This document shows positions 32,476 to 44,861 of a stretch of 64,000 bases of DNA, in pieces; positions within the stretch are counted from its first letter, which is position 1, and each line of letters begins with the position of its first letter. The translations under genes were made by a program, and so were the position numbers. The DNA is from Sipunculus nudus (lineage: Eukaryota > Annelida > Sipuncula > Golfingiida > Sipunculidae), in the NCBI GenBank assembly GCA_026874595.1, contig CM049317.1, positions 39,274,401-39,338,400 of the forward strand, written 5' to 3'. Below the pieces are notes generated by a model that searched no databases, was not told the DNA's origin, and saw only the letters and a program-made list of their open reading frames with translations.

Positions 32476-33211
32476 TTTCATGATGAAATGACTGAGTAGA
32501 CAGGTTAGTTATTTTTCTGAGCGGGTGCCATGTATCTGAGCTAGCCTTCAAGCCTATTGATTTTTTGTTAGACGGACTAGTCTGCTGCGTGGGGTGGTCT
32601 CTGGATTCTCCTATTGCTTGTTTTTTACTTTTACCACTAAACATCATAAGTATGTCAGCCCCAGATCTATTTGCACAAAATGAGAAGTCTGCCTGGCTGT
32701 GTATGACATTTATTGTGTCAAGGTTTGCCTGTAGGGGTCCCTGCTCCAAGGAAATAATGGCTGCCTGGGAAACTGGACGAGGGGAAGAAGCATACAATAA
32801 TGATAGGATTAGGCCCCGACATTCTCATTACATCCATGTTTGTGGTGACCTACACTGCACTACTTTTGTAAAATGCACCAAATGAAATTAGTAAAAAAAT
32901 TCTGATGTTGTCCAGTACATCAGTTGCAGGGAAGCATTAAGATGTCATGCCAGGCCAGGATGATTCTTGGAGGAAATACTTCATACCACAATCGCAAATA
33001 TGCCTGCGAAGTTTACACAAAAGTCATGACATTTTGAGTTATATAGGCCCACTCAGAAGTATTTGCAGCAGACTTAGATTTATTAGAGTTGTTACTTGAA
33101 ATGATGCCATTTTTTTAATGAGTGTCATATTATTTAACATTTTTTTCAGCTGACTTACTTTCAAACCAGTTTTTATGGCCTGGACCCCCTCCTTTTTCAT
33201 GGGACCTTTTT
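32476..33211. other. Unassigned region with overlapping ORFs on both strands
   Basis: A reverse ORF (32471-32797) and a forward ORF (32565-32885) overlap almost entirely. Neither shows a family motif, signal or splice context. This may be a remnant of an element not otherwise represented here. From 33120 the sequence runs into the T run before the second C element. Confidence 0.3.
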
Positions 33212-35945
33212 AGCAAACCTGTGAGCTTATGCGATGGTGCGGCGTCGTGTGTCCTGCGTCGTGCGTCGTCTGTACGTTAACCATAGCTATCTCGAAAACG
33301 GCAGGAGCTAGCATCACCAATTTTTTTGCAAATAATCAGTTATTCAGTTATTCAGTTAAAACTGCATTTTCTTAGATTTTATAGGGAAAAAGCTAAAAAA
33401 AGCTTTAAAATCTTCTTCTCCGAAACTGCCCAGCCAAATTGTCCAATATTTTACAGAAATGATCCCTGGAACAATTTTTCTCAAGTTTGTTCGAATGGTT
33501 CCAGTTTGGAGATTTTTGGCCGAGTTACAGGAGGTTGAACTTTGTTAACTGTGCAAAAAAGCTTTTATATCTCAAAAACTGCTGTAGCTATCATCACCAA
33601 ATTTTATGCCAATGTTGGTCACATAGGTCATATCTGAAATTGAGGTATTGGTGGCGCCACCTGCATCGGCCTTTTTTTCGGGGTCATCAGTGCCTGTATC
33701 ACACTGAGAGCTACAAAAAAACTTCCTCTCTGAAACCCATTGGCCAAAATGTTTAAAATTGCACAGAAATGATCCTAGGGTAGTGCTTTCTGAAGTTTGT
33801 TCAAATGGTCTCTTTTTCGTGACTTTGGGCTAAGTTATGGGAAGCTGAATTTAGTCATATGCCATAACAGCCCATTTTAGCTCAGTGGATACAAAGATCT
33901 TCTTCTCAAAAACCACTGGGCCAAATTCTTAAATCTCACACATTAATTATCCTCAGATATTGATAATTTAAGTTTGTTCAAATGGTTTTGGTTCAGTGCT
34001 TTTTGGCTGATTTATGGGAAGCTGAACTTAGCCAATTTGCTGTATCTTCCTATACGAGTTATAAACCTGCGAAATGTTTTTTAACTGATGCCACTGAAGC
34101 CAGTTTGTAAAATATTTTACAAGAATAATCCCTACAATAATTCTTAGAATAATTGTCATAAATGGTTCCACATGAATGATTTTTGGCTGGATTATGGAGA
34201 TTAAATTGAGTCATTTTACCATACATGTTGGCTGTGTGATGCTGTTACATCAAGCCTAGCACCAGTTTATCAGCATCTATTACATCATGCCACTAGACAT
34301 TTAGATTTCAGGTTATCTTTGGTTAATATTGACAAGAAAGTTTTTTTAAAAGCTTTTAAAAAATTTAGATTTATGATTTAAGTTATTCATCATACCAGGC
34401 AATGTTACAATCATGAATATTCAGCTCTCTGTGGCTATATAAAGACAACTGTACGTGGATTAAAAATTATTGGTAACCCTACTCAACTTAATTCAAGAAT
34501 TTGCCATCAATTACTTTAGATATATCTGTATTTTAATTTTGCATTCAGTATGCATCTGTAATAATTTTACATATATTCCTGATTTCTTTTTTTTATAAAA
34601 GTCAGCTGAAAAGCATTTTGTATTGGGAAAATAAATTTCAAAGTTATTTCAAGTAGGGACCACTTTAATGTACAGATGGCTGCACTTGGTTTACCATTGG
34701 CAGATTGCCAGTGCCTTGATCTTGGCCATTAGCCAAGATGATGTCAGCTCTATAAATAGTTTTGCCACAGTGCCAAGATTAGAAGAAAAGCAGCAAGGTA
34801 TAGGTCAAGAGTTCAATCAGTGCAGTAGCTGCATTCTGTTTATAGCTTTGGCAGACTGCTCACTGCATCATATTTGGCACTAAAGTTCAGCCTGAATCTA
34901 TTTATAGCTTTGGCAGACTGCCAGCTGTGTCAGATTATGCAACAGGTCAAGAGTTCACTCAGTGCAGCCAGGTACAGGTCAAAAGTTCACTCAGTCTAGC
35001 CAGGTGCAGGTCAAGAGTTCACTCAGTGCAGTAGCTTGAGGCAGCAATTTGTCACAGGTCACTCAGGGGCAACTGCCTTACTCACCTGAGCCTTGTCAGC
35101 CCAGTGCATCATACTCTGGGGAAGTTTGATGTATTGGACTGATATTTTGACCTGCCTATGCATCTTTGATGGTATTTTCATTTACAAGACAGGTGGTGCC
35201 ACCTACATTGACTTTTGCAGTGTGTGCGCCTGCTTATTTCTATAGAGGAATTTGATACGTCAGCCTAAAATTGGGCATGTTTATACATATCGGGTAGCCC
35301 TCATTTTTGGTTGACCTCTGACCTTTCTTCTCTGCCCAGCGTCCATTTGTGCGTCTGTTTCCACGCATAAACCCACATATATTGGCAACGGTTTGACCAG
35401 TAGTGCTAAAGATTTTGCACAAATGTAGCCCTTGGAAAGCTTTATAACATACACTAAAAATGGTGGCGCCACCTGCAACCATTTTTGCACAGCGGCCATC
35501 TGTTCATCTGCCTTGGGATAAAATCACTCATATCTCAGCAGTGGTTTGACTTATTCACATGAAATTTTGCAGGTATATACATCCTGGACAATTTTCTCGA
35601 TTTTATGACAGGTGGCACCACCTGCATTCACGTTTACGCTGCAGACATCCATGCTAATATTCAACACACCTCACTCTATTCCCCTTGACACTTAATCCAT
35701 GCCTCACTTCACCCGTGCCACTCTGATTTCTGCGGATACACATAGTCGCTTGTCGACTACCCATATTCTAGTTTTAAAATGTCCAAGTCTGAAACTTGCA
35801 GGTCCGAAACGTCCATTTTGCTGAAATCATAATGACTAAGGTAGATATGCAGGACTTAAGAGGATCAATATTAAATTTTAAAAATTAAAACCTCCATTCA
35901 TACCCCTAAACTTTGCACAGGTTCGCATTAGGCCTGTAGGCCTTG
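33212..35945 (+). mobile_element. Family C element, second copy, close relative of the one at 28.7 kb
   Basis: It starts AGCAAACCTGTGAGCTTATG after TTTTT and follows the 28713 copy closely through to about 35297. It includes GGTGGCGCCACC (33650), the 32-base repeats (34944, 34976, 35008) and TTGGCAGACTGCCA. There it joins a B remnant (35298-35771) that has lost its 5' end. The C 3' terminus (GCACAGGTTCGC, AGGCCTGTAGGCCT, CTTG) is at 35918-35945; the usual GTGTGCACCC stretch is missing. Confidence 0.75.
35298..35771 (+). mobile_element. 5'-deleted family B element within the second C copy
   Basis: Text from GGTTGACCTCTGACCTTTC onwards is B-type, with GGTGGCGCCACC (35462), GGTGGCACCACC (about 35611), TTCTGCGGATAC, a hairpin GTCGC/GACTAC and TTCTAG before TTTT. 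The 5' hairpin is absent; a deletion joins C text (TACATATCGGGTAG) directly to B. Confidence 0.75.
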
Positions 35946-36792
35946 TTTTAGGTTTTGTCATTAGTCCTGTGAATAACCCCTCCTTATCCTAAATCTTGGA
36001 TCTGTCCCTGCGTCTGATGCCTTTGGTCCGTTCTTCCATCTGGCGTCCATTAACAGTGGGAATTTTATTTCTTTAGTGCAGATGTATATTAACAAATCTC
36101 ATTCAAGTTCGAAATTTGGTGATCTTGACATATTCTTCAACCTTTAATATAGAGCTTATTATAAAAAAAAATTTTGAAGCTTATTTCTCAGGAACCACTG
36201 GGTGGATTGATATAAAACATGCTGTGGTTTGTGGCTGTGATGATCTGTAACTGCTGCGTGAGTTTGGGGGCGCCACCTACAATCTCTGATTTTTAAGAAC
36301 TTTTATCTACCTTTTGCCTTGTGAGTGGGAATTATCTCAAGAAGTATTTAACACAGGACTTCATTTCTTCAGTGCAGATGCATATCCACAAAATCCCAGT
36401 AAAGTTTGAAAATGAGTGACCTGTTTTAGCTTTTCAAGGTCACAGAGCTTGTAATATAAAAATACTTAGGAGCTTGTTTCTCAGAAACCACTTGGGGGAT
36501 TGCTATGAAACATGGTATGATAATTTGCCCTGATGACCTCTTAACAGCTGCACTAGTATGGTGATGCCACCTTCAATTTCTGATTCTGGATGGGTGACCT
36601 TGACCTAATTTTCAAGGTCACAGAGCTAATTATAGAGAAAAACTTTGGAGCTTATTTCTCATGAACCACTTAACAGACATTAATGAAATATGGTGTTATT
36701 ATTTGCCTTGATGATCTGTAACTGCTGCAATATATTGGTTGTGCCACCAGCAGTATCTTAATTTTTTTTTATGAATTTTTATCATTTTTTTT
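35946..36792 (+). repeat. Family F-type modules
   Basis: Two to three modules carry AGTGGGAATTTTATTTCTTT, TCAAGTTCGAAATTTGGTGA, TTTCTCAGGAACCACTG and GGGGGCGCCACCTACAATCT. These match the F element at 19413-20080. The F hairpin start was not found, and a T run with the next C start closes the segment. Confidence 0.6.
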
Positions 36793-36993
36793 AGCGAACC
36801 TGTGAGCTTATGTGATGGTGTGGTGACTTCTGTCATCTGTACATTAACCTATACCATCTTGAAAATGGCAGGATCTAGCAAAACCAAATTTTATGCCAAA
36901 ATTAGTCATCTAAAAAACTCTATTGGATTTTGCTCCTTTTTTGGCTTACTGCATTTTCTTAGATTTTATAAGAAAAAAGCTAAAAAAATTTAA

Positions 36994-39900
36994 CAAGGCC
37001 TATAGGCCTAATGCGAACCTGTGCATTGGGAAATACACCAGGTATAATGCTTCAATGCTGGACCATTACTTCTCATATAATGAACAATGCACGTACTAAA
37101 CATTATGAATAAGAAACAATTACACAAACATCACTGCTGAAATTCTGGCATGGATGCACACAACACAAAAATGATTGTAATTGGCACCACCAGTCTTGTA
37201 TACAACAAAGCTATCAGAGATATATATGTCAGAGACAAGATTGAAATCCAGGCGGATTTTAAACTCGCCTAGACGAGATTGCGATTGTGATCTCACCTAG
37301 GGGAGATTACGATTGTGATCTCACCTAGACAGATTTTACACTCGCCTAGAGGGGATCACAATCGCAATCTCGCCTAGGCGAGATTAAAATCCATCTTGGA
37401 GCAGGCCAGGATTTTAATCTCGTCTAGGCAAGTTTAAAATCCGTCTGGTATCATCCAGGCGAGTTTAAAATCTGCCTGATATCACTTGGGCGAGTTTTAA
37501 ATCTGCCTAGGCGAGAATAAAATAGTGATCTAATCTAATTTTTTAATATATTATGCATTGTTATTGACATTTTTCAATTAAAAATAACTATACATAACTA
37601 TATTAATAAAGCTATATAATGAAAAAAATCCATTTCCAAAAATAATGTTAATTATTACATTGATATTATAATATTATGTAAATATTAATAAATATATTAC
37701 CTGTGAACAATATATAACCAATCAGTGTTAAAATATTGAAAATCTGACTGAAAACATTTTTCATATGTCAATTACAGTGCATAATATTTTAGAAGTAACC
37801 TCTAACCTGTTTCCATTGCATAAGCTCATGCAGGGGCCCTGCCCTGAGGGGCATGACACCCATGAAGTGATCACATGGTGCCCATGAGGTGTTCACATGT
37901 CACCCATGAGATGATAACATGCCTTGTGCTTGGCTGCACTGATTGAAGTCTTGACCTATATCTGGCTGCACTGAATGAACTCTTGATCTGTTGCCAAATC
38001 TGAATTGGCAGTTTCTCAACCTATTTAAAGATACAGACACAATATTGGCCTGTTGGTAAATCTGTTTACACATACTAAAAGACTTTGGCTAAAATGCTTT
38101 TTTTTCAAGCTGACATATTCATAAACTTTTTATCAAAATATCTAGAATAATAAAAGGTGCAGTCCTTTCATTGTAAAAGGTCCAATAATTCTGCCAAAAA
38201 TCATTCAAGTAAACTTGAACAAAGGCCACCTAAGAATAATTTTTGAGCAATGTTACAGATGTTATAATTGAAATAATAATTTTGTAGAAGAACAGTTTTG
38301 CAGTCCACAGTTTGAAATAGACATGATAATGGCCATAAGACCAACTTAAGTTTTCTGATATGACTGAAAGAACCATGTCCTAGGATAATTCTTTTGAAAA
38401 ATTAAACAATTCATTTTGACAGTTTCATCATAAACATTTTAAGCCGAAAGAGGCTAAAATTATGAGGGTTTGTCCATAAAAAAACAGGTCCATGTAGGTG
38501 GCACCACAAAATTTGCAACTTCAAATATGAGTCATGTGACCAACATTTGCACAATACTTGGTAATGCTAGCTACTGTCATTTCTGAGATTACACTGTCAG
38601 TATGCTTACTTGGCCAAATGACTGTTCAAATTCCTGTAACTCCACTAAAATTCATCAAATGCAAAACAGATGACCAATGACCCCCGTACAAAAAAAGGTC
38701 AATGCAGGTGGTGCCACCAATACCTGAATTTCATATATGACTCATGTGACCAACACTGGCATAAAATTTGGTGATGATACCTCCGGCTATTTCTGAGACT
38801 GTCATTCTAGTATCCTTTTTATGACAGATGACTAAGTTCAACTTCCTGTAACTCGGCCAAAATTCACCAAACTTGAACCATTCAAACAAACTTGAGAGAG
38901 ATGGTATAAAAGATTATTTCTGTGAAATATTGAACAATTTGGCTTGACCGTTTAGGAGGAGAAGATTTTTAAAGGTTTTGAGCTTTTTCTCTAGTAAATC
39001 TAAGAAAATGCAGAGTTTTTCAGATGGCTAATTTTTACATTAAATTTTATGATGCTAGCTCCAGTCGTTTTTGAAATAGTATTGGTAACGTACAGATGAC
39101 GGACCCCGCCTCACCATCGCATTAGCTCACAAGTTCGCTAAAAATTACTACACATGCATATTGAATGCAAAATTATAATACAGATATATACATCTCACTG
39201 ATGGCAAAATCTTGAAACCAATTATTTATAATCCATGAACAGCCATCTTTATATACCCACAGACAGCTGTATACCTGTGATTGTAAACATACCTTGGCAT
39301 GAGGAATATCTAAAATCATAAATCTACATTTTTTAAAAGATTTTATAAAACATTTTGTCAATATTAACCAAGGATAACCTGAAATCTAAATGTCTAGAGG
39401 CATGATGTAACGGATGCTGATAAACAGGTGCCAGGCTAGATGTATCTGCTTCACACAGCTAACATATATGGTAAAATGACTCAATTCAATCTTTATAATT
39501 GAGCCAAAATAATTTCTTTGGAACCATAAAAGACAATTAATATAAGAATTATTCAGGGGATTATTCTTGTAAAATATTAAGCAAATTGGCCTCAGTGGAG
39601 TCAGTCAAAAAACGTTTTACAGGTTTATAACTCATAGGGGAAAATACAGAAAAATGGCTAAGTTCAGCTTCCCATTACTCAGCCAAAATCACTGAACCAA
39701 AACCATTTGAACAAACTTGAATTATCAACATCTAAGGATAATTAATGTGTGAGATTTGAAAATTTGGCCCAGTGGTTTTTGAGAAGATCTTTGTTGCCAC
39801 TGAGCTAAAATGGGCTGTTACAGCATATGACTAAATTCAGCTTCCCATGACTCAGCCAAAAATCACTGAACTGAGACCATTTGAACAAACTTAAGAAAGC

Positions 39901-40503
39901 ACTACCCTAGGATGATTACTGTGCGATATTAAACAATTTGGCCATATTGTTTCAGAGAAGAAGTTTTTTGTAGACGTCAGTATGATACGGGCACTGATGA
40001 CCCCTGTAAAAAAAAGGCCGATATAGGTGGCGCCACCAATACCTCAATTTCAGATATGACTCATGTGACCAACATTGGCATAAAATTTGGTGATGACAGC
40101 TTCAGCCGTTTCTGAGATTGTAATTTTAGTATGCTTTTTTGGACACATGACTAAGTTCAACTTCATGTAAGTCGGCCAAAAATCACCGAACTTAAACCAT
40201 TCGTACAAACTTGAGAAAGGTTGTTCCGGGGATCATTTCTGTGAAATATTGGACAATTTGGCTGAACAATTTCAGAGAAGAAGATTTTTAAAGCTTTTTT
40301 AGCTTTTTCCCTATAAAACCTAAGAAAATGCAGTTAGCCAAAAAATAAGCAAAATCCGATAGAGTTTTTTAGATGACTAATTTTTTGCATAAAATTTGGT
40401 GATGCTAACTCTTGCCGTTTCAAGATAGTATGGGTTAACGTACAGACGACGGACGACGGATGCCGGACGACGCCACACCATCGCATAAGCTCACAGGTTC
40501 GCT
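36994..40503 (-). mobile_element. Family C element, complete, reverse orientation, 3.5 kb
   Basis: The left border is the C 3' end seen in reverse (CAAGGCCTATAGGCCTAATG, then CGAACCTGTGC). The right border is the 5' end in reverse (GCATAAGCTCACAGGTTCGC, then T). The interior carries the C modules in reverse, with GGTGGCGCCACC at 40026 and variants at about 38502 and 38709. It also holds a 22-base TGATCA-rich minisatellite (37855-37925) and the CTCGCCTAGG cluster at 37235-37530. It is the longest C copy here and lacks a long ORF. Confidence 0.85.
37235..37530. repeat. Palindrome-rich cluster of CGCCTAGGCGAG-type motifs
   Basis: About twelve copies or half-copies of CTCGCCTAGGCGAG occur in both orientations: CTCGCCTAGACGAG, TCTCACCTAGGGGAG, CTCGCCTAGGCGAG and GTCTAGGCAAG. 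They are separated by ATTTTAAA or GATTGCGATTGTGATC. This lies inside the inverted C element and was not seen in the other C copies. Confidence 0.75.
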
Positions 40504-42427
40504 AAAAATCTTTTTCTCCTAAACTGTTCAGCCAAATTGTCCAATATTTTACAGAAATGATTCTTAGAACAATCTCTCTCAAGATTGTTCAAATGGTTTA
40601 AGTTCGGTGATTTTTGGCTAAGTTACAGGAAGTTGAACTTAAGTCATCTGTCCAAAAAAGCATACTAAATTACAGTCTCAGAAATGGCTGGAGCTATCAT
40701 CACCAAATTTCATGCAAATGTGGGTCACATGAGACATATTTGAAATTTAGGTATTGGTGGTGCCACCTGCATCAATCTTTTCTGTACAGGGGTCATCAGT
40801 CATCAGTAACTTAATCCATGATTTCCCAGGAATAGCAGAAGCTAGCATCCCCAAATTTTATGCAAAAATCTGTCACATATCAAATGTTGTGGGATTGAGC
40901 TTTTTGTGGCGCCACCTGCATTAACTTACATTTTATGGGGAAAAAGAAAAAAAAAACTTTGAAAATCTTTATATCTGGAATCATTCAGCCAAATGGTTCA
41001 ATATTTCACAGAAATGATCCCAGAGACCAGCTCTCTCAAGTTTGTTCAGATGGTTTTGGTTTGATGAATTTTTGCCTAGTTACAGGAATTTGAAATTAGT
41101 CATTTGGCAAGTACACATACTAACATAACAATCTCAGAAACAATAGTAGCTAGGATCACTAAATTTTGTGCAAATGTTGGTCACGTGACTCATATTTGAA
41201 ATTGCAGTTTTTGTGGTGCCACCTATATCAACCTGTTTTTAACGGTCAGAAACCTTGCAATTTTAGCTACTTTCAGCTAAAAAATGTTTTGTGATGAAAC
41301 TCTCAAGCTGTATGGTTTAATTTTTCACAAGAATATTCTAGGATAGGGTTTCTTTAATTGTATAAGAATAGGTTGGGTTCATGGATTTTTGGTAGAGTCA
41401 TAGAAAGCTTAAGTTGGTCTTGAGGCCATTAGTAAGCCTATTTCAAATTGAGGGCTGCAATAGTCTCCTTCTGCAAAACTGTTGTTTCAGTTTATGTAAC
41501 ATTACACAAAAATGATTCGTAGGTGGCCTTCGTTCAGGTGTAACTAAATGATTTTTGGCACAATTATTAAACCTTTAAAAATGAAAGGACTGCATCTTTT
41601 CTATTTTAAACATTTTTATAAAAAATCTTATGAATGCATCAGCTTAAAATAAATTATTTCATATTTAGCAACAGGCCAAAGGTCAGCCTGGATCTATTTA
41701 TAGACTGCCAACTGTAGCAGATTAGGCAACAGGTCAAGAGTTCACTCAGTGCAGCCAGGTACAGGTCAAAAGTTCACTCAGTCTAGCCAGGAATAGGTCA
41801 AGAGTTCATTCAGTACAGTACCTTGAGCCAGCAATTTGTCACAGTTCACTCGGGGCAACTGCCTTTCTCACCAAAGCCTGGTCAGCCTATTGCATCAAAC
41901 TTAAGGGAAGTATGATGTATTGGCCTGATATTTTGACCTCTCTATGCGTCTTTCATGGCTTAATTTCTCGTTCACTAGACAGGTGTTGCCACCTACAATG
42001 ACTTTTGCACAGTGTATGTGCCTGCTCATTCCTACGGAGGAATTTGATATATAAGCCTGATATTGGGCATTTTTATACATATCAGATAGCTTTGTTGTAT
42101 ACAAGATTTGTGGCGCCACCTACAGTAATATTTGCACAGTGTATGTCCCTGCTTATTTCTTAGGATGGGTTTGATATATCAGTCTATATATCTGATAGCT
42201 TCATTGTATACAAGACTAGTGGTGCCAGCTACAATCATTTTTGTGTCGTGTGTACCCATGTTAGTATTTCAGCAGTGATGTTTGTGTAATTGTTTCTTGA
42301 TCAAAATGTTTAGTACTTGCATTGTTCAGATACATGTTGCACATGTACTTGAATAGTAATGGTCCAGAAACATTATACCTGGTTTAAAACCAATTGCTAA
42401 GGTTCACATTAGACCTTTTTCAATTTT

Positions 42428-43215
42428 AGCTCAGCTGACTGAAAGTCATCTGAGCTATAGCTATCACTCTTTGTCAGATGTTCATCCATCTGTCTTAGAG
42501 TCTGTCCATCTGTCCATTAACCAGGTACAAATCGTAAATGCGGGACTTGGAATCTTCTAACTTGACATCCAAGAAGGTTCTTAAAAAATCTCAATGGAAA
42601 CCTGAAATTTGATCTCTGTTACCCATATCCTCCGAGCTAACGGGCTTAGAAGTACCCCCCAGAATAATTAAAAATTTGATATAAAAGCTCCAGTATCTGA
42701 ACAATTAATGCATTGACCACCATGATTTTTTGCATGCATATTTATCATGGAGCATTTCATCAGTTCCTGCAGACTGGTAGCGCCACCTGGATTTTTTTCT
42801 AATTTTTATATATTTTTTTCTCTATTTTGGAGACCTTCAAAGATGTGGTCATCCTTAGAAACCTGAAATAAGGTCTCTGAGCTATGGGGCTCAGATGTAC
42901 CTACCAGAATAATAAAAACATTGATACAAGAGCTCCAGTATCTGAACAACTAAGACATTTATCATCATGAATCTTCGCATGCATATTGATCATGGAGTGT
43001 TTCATCTGTTCCTGCAGATTGGCAGTGCCATCTGGATTTTTCAAATGTTTACACATTTTTTCTCTAAATTTGGGACCTTCAAAGATGTGGTTGTCTGTTA
43101 CAGGGCAAAAATTGTAACCATTGGACCTAGAAACTTCTTACTTGACATCCAGGGTGGTCCATGAAAAATCTCTTTGGAATTCTGAAATGAAGTCTTTGTT
43201 AACCATATCCATATA
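42428..43215 (+). mobile_element. Family A element, 5' part
   Basis: The hairpin is AGCTCAGCTGACT / AGTCATCTGAGCT after TTTT, then a GTCTGTCCATCTGTCC run. Two modules follow with GGGACTTGGAATCTT / TTGGACCTAGAAACTT and GGTAGCGCCACCTGG and GGCAGTGCCATCTGG variants of the palindrome. No A terminus follows. Confidence 0.7.
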
Positions 43216-43429
43216 CCCATATATTCCACTTAAATATATTACATTAGTACATATACAAATGCCAGATAAACTGTAAAGATATCATAGATGTATATTAAAT
43301 TAACTAAGCAATCTTATATTTAAGATTGGTGTTCATATAAATATAAGACTTTGTAAGGTTTTTGCCAAATTAACAAGTTGAAGATGTCTAATACAGACAC
43401 TGGTTGTCACTAACACATTTTTGATGACT

Positions 43430-43539
43430 GCACTTCCAGATTCGCTGAAACTGTCATTCATAATTTTAAGCAAATATAAAAAAAAAGTTATAATATTTAT
43501 ATGGCCAATACACAAACCCGGTCCAGGCTATAATAGAAC
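43430..43539 (+). repeat. Direct repeat of about 100 bases, copy 1
   Basis: CTGAAACTGTCATTCATAAT, GGCCAATACACAAACCC and TAATAGAAC recur in near-identical order at 44466-44567. The TTAA element is inserted directly after this copy. Confidence 0.65.
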
Positions 43540-43543
43540 TTAA

Positions 43544-44046
43544 AGGGACATATTCAAGAGCAGTATTATGCCTATTCTTTTACACTATCATTTTAGTTTT
43601 GCTTTATACAAAGGTTTCTCAGCAAAACCATCCCAGCACACAGTCTATATACCTCACTCTCAGCTGTTAAATGCCCTGTTATGGTTCTGGGTTTTGTAAG
43701 CACAGTCCACGTGTGTCTGTTTACCATAACAAGGCCATATGACTGGAAGTACGATTGTGAGCCACAACATTGATGTCTTAGCCAGCGGGAACATGTATTT
43801 CGTTTTAGGGGCCACGTCAGGGCATCTCATGATTGGCAGGTGTTGCTGTCCTGCGATGCACAGAGTCCCACTCGCTGTGATTATGCTGACACCTGTGATA
43901 GGGCCCAGTCCACTGTTTTTAACACTTGTTTACGGGTGTAAGCAAACAATTTCAGGGCAATATTTTGGCAGGTACCAATTTATTTTATAGGGAAGAAGAA
44001 ATTTTTGTGTTAATTCAACATATGCTTTATAGGTGATTGGGCCCCT
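43544..44046. mobile_element. TTAA-flanked non-autonomous DNA element, copy 2
   Basis: TTAA at 43540-43543 and 44047-44050 flanks AGGGACAT...GGGCCCCT. It aligns through most of its length with 4747-5222, with extra stretches around 43745-43830 and 43890-43920. The two copies have diverged enough to be independent, older insertions. ORF 43739-43990 is not conserved in copy 1. Confidence 0.8.
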
Positions 44047-44050
44047 TTAA

Positions 44051-44465
44051 ATAATAGCCTAACAGCCTATTAATGTGATAGAGATACCAGTCTAAGCCGG
44101 GTCTAGCACCAGCAAGCACCACTAGTAGCCTGATAAGTAGATCTAAGTTATAAATAATAATAATAATATCCTTAGTAAATGTACTACAACTACAACTTCT
44201 AGCACTAACAGAAACAGTGTTCAAAATATATGGTAACAGTATCTGAAATTGCTTACATTAAAATAAAAAACTAGCCGGTGTGGGCCGATAGTTACTGCCC
44301 ATAGGGGACTCAGGAATTAATAGTAAATAATCAGTAATATTCTAGAAGACAGATCAAAACTAGAATTTATGGCTCTGCAAAATATATGAAAAAGCTTTGT
44401 TGGAGGGGAGAATTCATCATCAAACACATGTCACTTACTCAACGTGCTGAATCCAGTTCCTGATT
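44051..44465. other. Unassigned AT-rich sequence
   Basis: No repeat end or gene recognised. Confidence 0.3.
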
Positions 44466-44567
44466 TGCTGAAACTGCCATTCATATATTTTGAGTAAATA
44501 TAAAGAAGTAATGATTTTTAATCGGCCAATACACGAACCCATTCTGATGATAATAGAACTATCAGAT
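44466..44567 (+). repeat. Direct repeat of about 100 bases, copy 2
   Basis: CTGAAACTGCCATTCATATA, GGCCAATACACGAACCC and TAATAGAAC match copy 1 at 43430-43539. Confidence 0.65.
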
Positions 44568-44694
44568 TAATCTGATCTAGAACTGCACTCTCTTCTGTCC
44601 TGAGTAACAGTGAAATCAGAGGTGTTTCCTGGGGTATTGTTTATGTCTTTAAACTTTATCAACAATGCTAAACAGAATCTGTGATCATCATCAT

Positions 44695-44810
44695 ACTACA
44701 TTGTATGTTATTACTACATTGTATATTATTGCTATATTGTATGTTATTACTACATTGTATGTTATTACTTAATTGTATGTTATTACTACATTGTATGTTA
44801 TTGCTATATA
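44695..44810. repeat. 18-base minisatellite, about six units
   Basis: The unit is TACATTGTATGTTATTAC with single-base variants. The reverse-strand ORF 44668-44883 with SNNIQC repeats is its translation and not a gene. Confidence 0.9.
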
Positions 44811-44861
44811 TATTTTTTGTATCAAACAAGACATCAGTAAAATGAGTGATTGCTATTTTTT

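Larger units (their letters stand above)
36793..42420 (+). mobile_element. Family C element split by an inverted complete C element
   Basis: The 5' part (36793-36993) starts AGCGAACCTGTGAGCTTATG and stops inside GCTAAAAAAATTTAA. The sequence resumes at 40504 with AAAAATCTTTTTCTCCTAAA, exactly where intact copies read GCTTTAAAAATCTTCTTCTC. It then continues through GGTGGTGCCACC (40757), the 32-base repeats (about 41731-41800) and the unoccupied ACAATCATTTTTGTG site (42231) to a degraded 3' tail (GGTTCACATTAGACC) at about 42420. Confidence 0.8.

Noticed and set aside
32471-32885. Two overlapping ORFs of about 107 codons on opposite strands
   Set aside because: No motif is recognised on either strand. 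Mutually antisense open frames of this size can occur by chance, so they were left as unassigned.
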